This document shows, piece after piece, positions 37,233 through 46,429 of a DNA stretch of 64,000 nt. Origin of the DNA: Magnetovibrio sp. (GTDB lineage Bacteria; Pseudomonadota; Alphaproteobacteria; Rhodospirillales; Magnetovibrionaceae); NCBI GenBank assembly GCA_026196495.1, contig JAPHSY010000001.1:186001-250000 (forward strand). The letters run 5' to 3'. The position numbers were made by a program, and so were the translations under genes. Position 1 is the stretch's first letter. Each line of letters starts with the position of its first letter. The notes below the pieces were generated by a model. The model worked only from the letters and a program-made list of their open reading frames with translations. It ran no database searches and had not been told where the DNA came from.

Positions 37233-38180
37233 TTAAAGGCTGTTGTAGACTTGTGCGATCCAGGCATCTGTGGAAATGAAAACCCATGACCAAGATGACC
37301 AGCGTTCATCGAGGCCTTTCTTTTGTACTTCTTCCAAGCTCATTCCTGCGTTTTTGGCATCGCGAACGATTTCGGTGGTTTCCTTGAGCATATCTAAATA
37401 GGCCTTTAATTCCACCATGCCTGAGACTGGTCCGTGACCGGGAATGACTTTGGCATCAGCCGGGTAGTGTTCCAAGGCCGCTTCAATCGTTGCCGTCATT
37501 CCCAATACGTTGCCGCCATTGTCCAAGTCAACGTATGGGAATGTGCCGTTAAAATACAAATCACCAAGATGGACAACGTTGGAGCCCTTAAAGTACACCG
37601 CCACGTCGCCGGATGTATGGCTTTTGGGATAGTGCATCAATTCGATTTCTTCACCGTTAAAATAGATGGTGGCTTTTTGGGCAATGGTGATATCCGGCAT
37701 GCCTGCACGGGTTTTCTTGGGCACAACCATTTTCATTTCTGGATAGTCATGTTGTTTTTGATAAAGGGGACGAACGGTTTCGTGCGTGATCAAAACAGCA
37801 TTATCACCGAAATGGTCGTTGTTGCCGGAATGGTCAAAATGCCAGTGCGTATTGATGAGATACTTTAAGTCACCACAGTCTGAACATGTCTTCAGTGTAT
37901 TCAACGCGTGTTCCAGCTTGTGTTGGAATCCGGGCATGAAGTTGTCGACGATTAGCAATCCATCCGGCCCGGTTAATACGCCGACATTGCCCCCGGCAAA
38001 ACCGTCAAGGCCCATAACGACAGACACATTGCCATTGACTTCGGAGGCACCGACTTTAACGGAAGGTCCTGGTACATGGCTGTGATCGGCTGCATGTCCT
38101 GCGCCAGCTTGCGCGACCGTAGATGCACTACAAAAAAATGCAGCGGTTGCCAATGAGACAAAGAAACTTGTGGTACGCAT
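37233..38180 (-). CDS. Secreted MBL-fold metallo-hydrolase
   Basis: The 315-aa protein has a Sec signal peptide (hydrophobic about 6-20, likely cleaved after VAQA) and a metallo-beta-lactamase fold with the zinc motif NTHWHFDHSGNN (HxHxDH), a later YPKSHTSGDVAVYF histidine and VIPGHGPVSG. It belongs to the broad family of periplasmic cyclase-like or lactonase-like hydrolases; the substrate is unknown. The ATG at 38180 has GGAG upstream and begins the signal peptide; the longer frame to 38204 does not. Confidence 0.86.
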   Translation of the reverse strand: MRTTSFFVSLATAAFFCSASTVAQAGAGHAADHSHVPGPSVKVGASEVNGNVSVVMGLDGFAGGNVGVLTGPDGLLIVDNFMPGFQHKLEHALNTLKTCSDCGDLKYLINTHWHFDHSGNNDHFGDNAVLITHETVRPLYQKQHDYPEMKMVVPKKTRAGMPDITIAQKATIYFNGEEIELMHYPKSHTSGDVAVYFKGSNVVHLGDLYFNGTFPYVDLDNGGNVLGMTATIEAALEHYPADAKVIPGHGPVSGMVELKAYLDMLKETTEIVRDAKNAGMSLEEVQKKGLDERWSSWSWVFISTDAWIAQVYNSL

Positions 38181-38290
38181 CGTAATCTCCTCAAATAAAA
38201 TCACCCCACACGGTATAGAATAATTCTAATCGTGAAAATAAAAGTATTGTCCGGGTGACAATTGAGACGATCAATTTTGTCGATTGGGGT

Positions 38291-38464
38291 TCATCTTGAG
38301 TTTCGGTATCGTTTTTGTGTGCCGACCATATGAGCGGCCTTTATGGTGTCACCAATTTTAAGAGATGAGCCAACGTCAATATGTTGATAACGGGCAAATA
38401 TTTGCGGTTGGAGCCCCGTTTCTCTTAATTCTCGACCAATTAAAATGAAGGCTAATATACGCAT
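38291..38464 (-). CDS. Possible small basic protein
   Basis: A 57-codon frame opens with ATG and ends with TGA inside the 390-base gap between two divergent genes. The product begins MRILAFILIGRELRETG and ends in a basic tail (GTQKRYRNSR). Composition looks protein-like, but there is no clear ribosome site and no family was recognised. It might be a remnant of a larger gene. The rest of this gap has an inverted repeat ATTGTC-N5-GACAAT at 38246-38262, a possible operator for the MBL gene. Confidence 0.3.
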   Translation of the reverse strand: MRILAFILIGRELRETGLQPQIFARYQHIDVGSSLKIGDTIKAAHMVGTQKRYRNSR

Positions 38465-38572
38465 ATCAGAGTATTTTATTAAGATTTATAGTGTAATACC
38501 ATTGTATGGGGCGAAAAAGAGCATTTCAAAATGCCATGTATCAACCGCTACATGCCTTGAGAGAGAAATACA

Positions 38573-38761
38573 ATGAACCTTGAAAATTCAAAATTGAATT
38601 GTGGGGACACTCCTCACTGTAAAGAATGTCTTCATTATGATGTTGATTCGCCTCAAACTGATGCGGGCATCAAATCACTGATGAAGAACAATTTGGGTCG
38701 TTGCGATTTTTATACGGGACCAAATAAGGTGCTGTCCGATAAATCACGAAGCTACAATTGA
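38573..38761 (+). CDS. Small cysteine-rich protein of unknown function
   Basis: This 62-aa frame has four cysteines in the pattern C10-x5-C16-x2-C19 ... C44 (CGDTPHCKECLHY and GRCDFY), suitable for binding one zinc or iron. No signal peptide. It has an ATG preceded by GAGAGA and is followed by a strong terminator at 38782, so it is very likely a real monocistronic gene. No family was recognised. Confidence 0.7.
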   Translation: MNLENSKLNCGDTPHCKECLHYDVDSPQTDAGIKSLMKNNLGRCDFYTGPNKVLSDKSRSYN

Positions 38762-38781
38762 TGCTTTCAATAACTCTTTAG

Positions 38782-38810
38782 AAATGCTGCCATTGGGCAG
38801 CATTTTTTTT
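38782..38810 (+). terminator. Terminator of the small cysteine-rich gene
   Basis: Stem AAATGCTGCC / GGCAGCATTT with a 4-nt loop followed by eight T's in all, 20 bases past the stop. A textbook intrinsic terminator. Confidence 0.9.
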
Positions 38811-38939
38811 GCACAAATTTGTAGCGTCACAAATCAGAAACAGAACCGCCGCAAACAGTTCATATCAACGTCATGCCTTCATAACGTAATTGATTCATTT
38901 TGGGCTCACATAAATGAGACCTAAAAAAGGATTGGCGTT

Positions 38940-39740
38940 GTGAAGCCGATAATTGTGAATAATCTTGAAGTCCGCCTGGCCGAAACCGAAATGGAATTGG
39001 CTGCCTCGCAAGCATTGCGCTATCGCGTATTTTATCAAGAGATGGGGGCCAGAGCATGCCCCCGTGTTACCCTGAGTGAGCAGGACTTTGACCCCTATGA
39101 TGAATTTTGTGATCATCTGTTGGTGATTGATCGTGAGCGCAGCTCGGCCGTCAACCCCTGTGTGGTTGGCACCTATCGCCTGCTCAGAGGCGAAGTGGCC
39201 GATGAATATGCTGGGTTTTATTCGGAAAGTGAGTTTGAATTAAAGCCATTGATCGAACGATCTGGGCAAGTTTTAGAATTGGGCCGAAGCTGTATTGACA
39301 GTGCCTATCGTTCACGCGGCACCATGCAATTGTTATGGCGCGGGATTGCCGATTATGTATTCAGTCATTCGATCCGCTATATGTTTGGCTGTGCATCGAT
39401 CCCCGGCATAAATCCCAGTGATATAAAATTGCCGTTGGCGTATCTCTACCACCACCACCTTGCCCCAAACCACATTCGTACCCATGCTTTGGATCAGCGT
39501 TATGTGGATATGAACATGATGGACAAGGAAACCATTGATGTAGCCCAAGCCTTGCGTGAACTGCCGCCGTTGTTGAAAGGCTATCTGCGTGTCGGGGGTG
39601 TTGTCGGGGATGGAGCTGTGATTGATTATGATTTCAACACGATTGATGTGAACATCATTGTTGAAACTGAAAATGTCACGTCAAAGTACTTAAACCACTA
39701 CACCCGTGAAATGGTTATCAGCCAGGATGCTGCTGCATGA
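38940..39740 (+). CDS. olsB: L-ornithine N-alpha-acyltransferase (ornithine lipid synthesis)
   Basis: OlsB transfers a 3-hydroxyacyl group from acyl carrier protein to ornithine, giving lyso-ornithine lipid. The 266-aa GNAT-fold protein shows the family pattern LRYRVFYQEMGA, DFDPYDEFCDHLLV, VVGTYRLLR, LELGRSCIDSAYRSRGTMQLLWRGIADY and FGCASIPG. The start is a GTG with AAAGG upstream. The next gene, olsA, overlaps its stop (ATGA), so the two steps are coupled. Confidence 0.9.
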   Translation: MKPIIVNNLEVRLAETEMELAASQALRYRVFYQEMGARACPRVTLSEQDFDPYDEFCDHLLVIDRERSSAVNPCVVGTYRLLRGEVADEYAGFYSESEFELKPLIERSGQVLELGRSCIDSAYRSRGTMQLLWRGIADYVFSHSIRYMFGCASIPGINPSDIKLPLAYLYHHHLAPNHIRTHALDQRYVDMNMMDKETIDVAQALRELPPLLKGYLRVGGVVGDGAVIDYDFNTIDVNIIVETENVTSKYLNHYTREMVISQDAAA

Positions 39741-40573
39741 TGTTTTCAAATGTTCGTGCGGGCATCAACATTGCTTTGTTTCTATCCCTTGTTGGAATTT
39801 TATTGCCACCCTATGTGGTGTGTCTTGGGCTTGCGCCTAAGAAACGTCATCTGGTGGGGCAACTGTTTTTCAAAGGTTGCTTAAAACTGACGGGCCTGAA
39901 GCTCAACGTTACGGGTGCACCAAGTGCAAATGTAGCTCTCTTTGCTGCGAACCATTCGTCTTATTTGGACATACTGGTGTTGGGGGCTTGTGTGCGTGAA
40001 GGTGTATTTGTTGCCAAAAGCGAAGTCGCCAGTTGGCCGTTGTTTGGGTTCTTGGCGCGATTATCGCGTACATTGTTTATCAGCCGCAATCCCAAGGATG
40101 CTTTGCATCAACGCAAAATTTTTTCAGATCGCCTGAAGCAAGGAACCAGCTTGATCTTGTTTCCCGAAGGCACTTCAACAAATGGTTCCCATGTGAAGAC
40201 GTTCAAAAGCACATTGTTTTCGGCGTTGGACGACATCAGTGTCAAGGCTTTGGTTCAACCCGTCAGCGTGACGTATACCCGCCATAAAAATGGTCAACCC
40301 CTCAGTCCGTTTGAGCGTGAGAAATACACATGGTTTGGTGACATGACATTGGCACCGCACTTGATCAATGTGTTTGGTTCCAAGGGATGTGAGGTGGAAG
40401 TCGTTTTCCACGCCCCATTTGTGTCGGCTGAATGCTTTGATCGAAAACAATTGGCGAAGGCATGTGAAAATATTATCGCGGACCAAGTGAAAGCAACCTT
40501 GGCCACACTTAAGCCAATTGATACCGTCATTCACGACCAAGAATCCGTGCCGCTTTTTATTGGTGCTGAATAA
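39737..40573 (+). CDS. olsA: Lyso-ornithine lipid O-acyltransferase (PlsC-like)
   Basis: OlsA adds the second acyl chain to lyso-ornithine lipid; the family also includes 1-acylglycerol-3-phosphate acyltransferases. The 278-aa membrane-associated protein starts with a hydrophobic segment (about 9-30) and has the acyltransferase box NHSSYLD (HX4D), VFVAKSEV, FISR and FPEGTSTNG. Specificity is inferred from the olsB neighbour, whose end it overlaps by four bases. It ends two bases from the convergent deaminase gene. Confidence 0.86.
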   Translation: MMFSNVRAGINIALFLSLVGILLPPYVVCLGLAPKKRHLVGQLFFKGCLKLTGLKLNVTGAPSANVALFAANHSSYLDILVLGACVREGVFVAKSEVASWPLFGFLARLSRTLFISRNPKDALHQRKIFSDRLKQGTSLILFPEGTSTNGSHVKTFKSTLFSALDDISVKALVQPVSVTYTRHKNGQPLSPFEREKYTWFGDMTLAPHLINVFGSKGCEVEVVFHAPFVSAECFDRKQLAKACENIIADQVKATLATLKPIDTVIHDQESVPLFIGAE

Positions 40574-40575
40574 GT

Positions 40576-41058
40576 TTATTCGCCGCGAATATCGTCTTCA
40601 CTTAGCGCTTCGGCGTAGCTCATCTTCACGCCGGCTTCATTGAACATGCGTTCAGAAAACTGACCTTTCTCATCCCAACGGGCCTGGAAGTCATCGTCGG
40701 AAACCGATGCTTTGTCCACCACCACGTTTTTAATGCCCACTTGCAAGATTGCGCGGGCGCAATCGGGGCAGGGGATGTGGGTGACATAAATGGTGTTGTT
40801 GAGCAGCGTTTGTCCTGTACGCGTTGCGTTGTAAATGGCGTTGCGTTCGGCGTGTTCTGTCCAGTCGTATTTGTCGGGGCGTTCGTGGCGTTCTGCGGCG
40901 TCATCGTCAATGTCGCGGGGGAAGCCGTTGTAGCCGTATGAACTGGGGGTTTTATCTTCGGCAACAATCACCGCGCCAACGCGGGTGGAACGATCCTTGG
41001 ACCAAGACGCGATTTCACGCGCCAGGCGGATAAAGCGGGCATCCCATTTGGATGTCAT
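40576..41058 (-). CDS. Deoxycytidylate (dCMP) deaminase
   Basis: The enzyme deaminates dCMP to dUMP, feeding thymidylate synthesis. The 160-aa protein has the zinc-dependent deaminase motifs HAERNAIYNATRTG (HAE) and PCPDCARAIL (PCxxC), and an N-terminal WDARFIRLAREIASWSKDRSTRVGAVIV typical of dCMP/ComE-type deaminases. ATG at 41058 has GGAGAG 6 bases upstream. That ribosome site lies inside a strong hairpin in the leader (41065-41101), so translation may be controlled. Confidence 0.88.
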   Translation of the reverse strand: MTSKWDARFIRLAREIASWSKDRSTRVGAVIVAEDKTPSSYGYNGFPRDIDDDAAERHERPDKYDWTEHAERNAIYNATRTGQTLLNNTIYVTHIPCPDCARAILQVGIKNVVVDKASVSDDDFQARWDEKGQFSERMFNEAGVKMSYAEALSEDDIRGE

Positions 41059-41064
41059 GACAAA

Positions 41065-41112
41065 CTCTCCAGACAAATTCGATTGTTAATTTGTAGGAGA
41101 GGGGGGGCTCTC
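41065..41112 (-). promoter_or_regulatory. Leader hairpin sequestering the dCMP deaminase ribosome site, with a competing stem
   Basis: On the minus strand CUCUCC (41101-41096) and ACAAAUU (41094-41088) pair with AAUUUGU (41079-41073) and GGAGAG (41070-41065), giving a 13-bp stem with an 8-nt loop. GGAGAG is the ribosome site of the gene at 41058. Just upstream, GAGAG (41112-41108) could instead pair with CUCUC across a C6 loop and free the ribosome site. Confidence 0.5.
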
Positions 41113-41208
41113 AAGCAAGTGAAGAAATGAGACACCCCCAAAGCGAAGTCCCTGTGCGACCTGGAACGATTTTGGTGCTTCGGGGGTGACGGGGTGCTCC
41201 CCGCATTC

Positions 41209-43000
<1,792 letters not shown>

Positions 43001-43067
43001 GTTGTCTCCGGCGCTGGATTCTTAGAGACGGCATTTTGAAACTGTCGGCTTGCGAAGGAAAGGGAAA

Positions 43068-43439
43068 TCAGCTGGCGACCCGTTGATTGGCTGCGGGCGG
43101 CGGAGTGTCCACTTTCATGGAAACCGTCATGGCCAAACCTTGCTTGGTGTGTTGGATGGTTTTTGCGGCATTGCGGGGCAACGGTATGCGGTACTCTTTA
43201 CATGATGAGATCATGGCTGTGAGCACTTCGGCTTCGGAGAGGTTGATTTCATATGGCTTTTGGGGATCTGCGGTCATGAATTCGACAATGACCAGCGCGT
43301 TTTCGCCGGGCGTGCCAACAAAACGTATCTTCTGAATGGCTGATTGGGGAATCTCTGCATCGATCTCGTGGAAATAGCCCAGCAATGCCCGCTTCAGCAG
43401 GTCATCACTAAATATCAATTTGCGCACCTCAAGTAGCAT
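43068..43439 (-). CDS. Conserved-looking hypothetical protein upstream of rnhB
   Basis: This 123-aa protein begins MLLEVRKLIFSDDLLKRALLGYF and has an alpha/beta pattern with IRFVGTPGENALVIVEFMT; no family was recognised. It has no signal peptide or cysteine motif. The ATG at 43439 follows AGGA by about 9 bases; the longer frame opens with a TTG. It sits 67 bases upstream of rnhB on the same strand. Confidence 0.65.
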   Translation of the reverse strand: MLLEVRKLIFSDDLLKRALLGYFHEIDAEIPQSAIQKIRFVGTPGENALVIVEFMTADPQKPYEINLSEAEVLTAMISSCKEYRIPLPRNAAKTIQHTKQGLAMTVSMKVDTPPPAANQRVAS

Positions 43440-43519
43440 GTGTGCCGTGTCCTGTTCCGGTTTTTGGCGCCCGGTTAAATGCAAGACTTAAGGGTAATTA
43501 TCGCAAATTTCTGTGTATA

Positions 43520-44605
43520 TTAGAATAGTCCTAATTGATCACCCGGTTTGGGTGGGCATTTGAAGGCTTTGGTGTTCAAATGAAAGCCTTTGCAGTCTGC
43601 GGCCTTGAGCCCCAGTTTTTTACACGCCAGATGATACCTTTGGTTCAACAGCTTGGCATGGACCCCGGTTCCGGTCATGCGGCTGTGGAAATTTGCATCG
43701 TTAAGGTGCCCATCGCGTGATTGGCTGAGCAAACTCATCACCCGCTTGGTTTTGTGGGGGGCAAAGGTTTCCAACCATTCTTGGAACAGTTCTTTTAGTT
43801 CCAACGGCAGGCGTACCAGGATGTAAGCGGCACTGGTGGCCCCGGCTTCTCTCGCGGCCGCAAAAATGTTTTCCAATTCATGATCGTTGAGGGTCGGGAT
43901 CATTGGCGCGGCCATAACGGTGACCGGGATGCCCGCTTGGGATAGTGTTTCTATGGTTTTTAAGCGACGATGTGGGGCACTGGCGCGGGGTTCCATTGTG
44001 TTGGCCATTTTGTGATCCAACGTGGTGATGGAGACGGCAACCGTTACCAGATTGTCCTGGGCCATTTCCGCCAAGATATCAATATCGCGGGTGATCAGGT
44101 GGGACTTGGTGATCACCGCCACGGGATGGCGATAGGCTTGCAAAACTTCCAATACTTGGCGTGTGACTTGGAAATCACGTTCAATGGGTTGATAGGCGTC
44201 GGTATTGGACCCAATCATCACCGGGGCCGGGGTGTAACCCGGTTTGCGCAATTCACGTTCCAGGGTTGTGGCGAAATCTTTTTTCACAAACAGTTTGGTT
44301 TCGAAATCCAAGCCCGGTGACAAATTCATGTAGGCGTGGCTGGTGCGGGCATAACAATAAATGCACCCGTGTTCACAGCCGCGATAAGGGTTGAGGGACC
44401 GATCAAACGGAATATCGGGGGAGCTGTTACGGGTTAGGGCGGTACGGGCTGTATCAATGCTGATGTCGGTTTTGAGCTTCGGCTTATCCTCATCAAAACC
44501 CCAACCATCATCCACCGCCACACGGGTGGTGGTTTCAAACCGTCCTGATGTGTTGGATACGGCGGCGCGGCCTTTGTGGGGGCCTGTTGGAAGCTCATCT
44601 ATCAT
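43520..44605 (-). CDS. PA0069-family radical SAM protein (SplB-like)
   Basis: The 361-aa protein has the cluster motif CEHGCIYCYA (CX3CX2C) within NPYRGCEHGC, and the SplB-type segments TKLFVKKDFATTLERELRK and GSNTDAYQPIERDFQVTRQVLE. It is related to spore photoproduct lyase but lacks the spore context; its substrate is unknown. It is the first gene of a minus-strand run that continues to rnhB and ccrM. Confidence 0.88.
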   Translation of the reverse strand: MIDELPTGPHKGRAAVSNTSGRFETTTRVAVDDGWGFDEDKPKLKTDISIDTARTALTRNSSPDIPFDRSLNPYRGCEHGCIYCYARTSHAYMNLSPGLDFETKLFVKKDFATTLERELRKPGYTPAPVMIGSNTDAYQPIERDFQVTRQVLEVLQAYRHPVAVITKSHLITRDIDILAEMAQDNLVTVAVSITTLDHKMANTMEPRASAPHRRLKTIETLSQAGIPVTVMAAPMIPTLNDHELENIFAAAREAGATSAAYILVRLPLELKELFQEWLETFAPHKTKRVMSLLSQSRDGHLNDANFHSRMTGTGVHAKLLNQRYHLACKKLGLKAADCKGFHLNTKAFKCPPKPGDQLGLF

Positions 44606-44679
44606 GTTAGCAGTATATCAGAACAATTCATGAACATCAAAGTGCTGTGCGTCAACAATCTTCGTGTTAATCTCGGCCC

Positions 44680-45345
44680 ATGATCAGCATCGTTATCCCC
44701 ACCAAAAATGCCGTTGAGACCTTGGCTGCAACCCTGAAGACTGTGTCTTCAGATGATGAGATTGTGGTGGTCGATGGTGGATCGACGGACGCCACCGTCA
44801 CCCTTGCCCAGCAAATGGGGGCGGCGGTCATTGCATCGGAGCCCGGGCGTGGACGGCAATTGGCGCTGGGTGCCCAAAAGGCCAAAGGGCCGTGGTTGTT
44901 GTTTCTTCATGCTGATACGCGTTTGCCATCCGATTGGCGCGACTTGGCGGAAAGCTTTATCGCAGATCCGCTCAATCACAAACGGGCTTCTTATTTCTGG
45001 TTGGGGTTTGATGATCGCTCTAAGGGGGCGCGCCGGGTGGCGCATTGGGCCAACATCCGCGCCCATAGTTTTGGCCTGCCCTATGGTGATCAAGGCTTGC
45101 TGATCCACAAAGACTTTTATGAAGAAGTCGGCGGTTTCAAAGCCGAACACAGCTTGATGGAAGATGTCGACTTGGTGCGTCGTATTGGGCCGATGCGATT
45201 GAAACGTTTGCACGCCACGGTGATTACGTCGGCAGAAAAATATCGCCAAGGCGGTTGGTGGGCGCGGCCTGCTCGCAACTTGCTGTGTCTTGGCCTTTAT
45301 CTGATTGGGGCACCAAAAAAGTGGGTTGAGAGGCTCTATCAATGA
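44680..45345 (+). CDS. TIGR04283-type glycosyltransferase (arsenosugar-associated family)
   Basis: The 221-aa GT-A glycosyltransferase has a family 2 core: ISIVIPTKNAVETLAATL, DEIVVVDGGSTDATVTLAQQ, LLFLHADTRLPSDW and the acceptor-side GGFKAEHSLMEDVDLVRRI. It matches TIGR04283, named for arsenosugar synthesis loci but widespread. No arsenic gene is nearby, so the arsenosugar role is unproven. It overlaps the next gene by ATGA. Confidence 0.85.
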   Translation: MISIVIPTKNAVETLAATLKTVSSDDEIVVVDGGSTDATVTLAQQMGAAVIASEPGRGRQLALGAQKAKGPWLLFLHADTRLPSDWRDLAESFIADPLNHKRASYFWLGFDDRSKGARRVAHWANIRAHSFGLPYGDQGLLIHKDFYEEVGGFKAEHSLMEDVDLVRRIGPMRLKRLHATVITSAEKYRQGGWWARPARNLLCLGLYLIGAPKKWVERLYQ

Positions 45346-45896
45346 AGCACGTGGTGTTGATGAGCAAAGTGCCCAAAATGGGCCGGGTGAAAACCCGTTT
45401 GGCGGCTTCGATTGGCTGGGTCGAAGCCACACAATTTCACCGTCGTACCTTGTTTGCGACGGCACGCAAGCTGAAAGATCCGCGTTGGATGAATTGGTTG
45501 AGCGTCAGTCCCGACCACAGCGTTTATCAACCGCGCCTTTGGCCCAACGGATGGGCGGTGATCCCCCAAGGTGATGGCGATTTGGGGGATCGTATGCTCC
45601 GGCCCATGGTGGGGTTGCCCCCCGGCCCGGTGGTGATTGTTGGCTCCGATATTCCCGATATAACCGTAGACCACATAGCTGCCGCATTTGAGGCCTTGGG
45701 TGAAAACGATATGGTCTTTGGCCCGGCGACAGATGGTGGCTTTTGGCTGGTGGGGGCAAAGCGTCGCCCCCGCATGATCGATCCGTTCAAAGATGTACGT
45801 TGGTCAACGGAGCATGCCTTATCCGACACACTCAGCAACCTTCCTGATGAAACGAAGATTGGTTTTTTGGAAACCTTAAGCGATGTCGATGATTAG
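45342..45896 (+). CDS. TIGR04282-type (DUF2064) nucleotidyl/glycosyltransferase
   Basis: The 184-aa protein has the DUF2064 pattern VLMSKVPKMGRVKTRLAASIG, LGDRMLRPMVG, VVIVGSDIPDITVDHIAAAFEAL and FGPATDGGFWLVGAKR. It is the usual partner of the TIGR04283 gene, with which it overlaps. Its TAG stop shares four bases (TTAG) with the TAA stop of the convergent moaB. Confidence 0.87.
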   Translation: MKHVVLMSKVPKMGRVKTRLAASIGWVEATQFHRRTLFATARKLKDPRWMNWLSVSPDHSVYQPRLWPNGWAVIPQGDGDLGDRMLRPMVGLPPGPVVIVGSDIPDITVDHIAAAFEALGENDMVFGPATDGGFWLVGAKRRPRMIDPFKDVRWSTEHALSDTLSNLPDETKIGFLETLSDVDD

Positions 45897-46429
45897 ACCA
45901 TATGCTCTTTGAGGCGCGGCATCATTTCGACCATGTTGCATGGACGGGTGCGTGCGTCGAGCTGATGGACCAAGATATCATCCCATGCATCTTTGCAGGC
46001 TCCGGTCGAGCCAGGCAGGGCAAATAGGTACGTGCCATTTGCCAGCACTGCTACAGCACGCGATTGGATGGTTGAGGTCTTGATTTTTTGGTAGCTGATC
46101 CAACGAAACAGTTCGCCAAAGCCTGGGATTTCTTTTTCTTGGACTTGGGCAAAAGCTTCCGGTGTTACATCACGTCCGGTAAGGCCCGTGCCGCCCGTTG
46201 CGATCACCACTTCGATGCCATCGTCGTCAATCCAAGCCTGTAACTGCTCGACCAATGCAGGCACTTCATCTTTGATGATTTTGCGATCAGCTAGGATGTG
46301 GCCGGAATCTTCCAGGCGGGTCACCAAGGTGTCGCCGGATTTATCATTTTCCAGGGTACGGGTATCGGACACAGTTAGAACCGCGATGCGCACAGGCAGG
46401 AAATCGCGTTCACCTTCAATTTTGGACAT
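45893..46429 (-). CDS. moaB: Molybdenum cofactor biosynthesis protein MoaB/MogA family
   Basis: MoaB-type proteins adenylylate molybdopterin before metal insertion. The 178-aa protein has VRIAVLTVSDTRTLENDKSGDTL and the signature ATGGTGLTGRDVTPEAF, then ALPGSTGACKDAWDDILVHQLD. Start at 46429; the longer frame runs inside the lytic transglycosylase gene. It overlaps the 3' end of that gene by 14 bases, so the pair may be co-transcribed. Confidence 0.9.
   Translation of the reverse strand: MSKIEGERDFLPVRIAVLTVSDTRTLENDKSGDTLVTRLEDSGHILADRKIIKDEVPALVEQLQAWIDDDGIEVVIATGGTGLTGRDVTPEAFAQVQEKEIPGFGELFRWISYQKIKTSTIQSRAVAVLANGTYLFALPGSTGACKDAWDDILVHQLDARTRPCNMVEMMPRLKEHMV

Noticed and set aside
44749-45465. 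238-codon antisense frame across the two glycosyltransferase genes
   Set aside because: Both sense genes have clear motifs and overlap by ATGA; the antisense product looks random.
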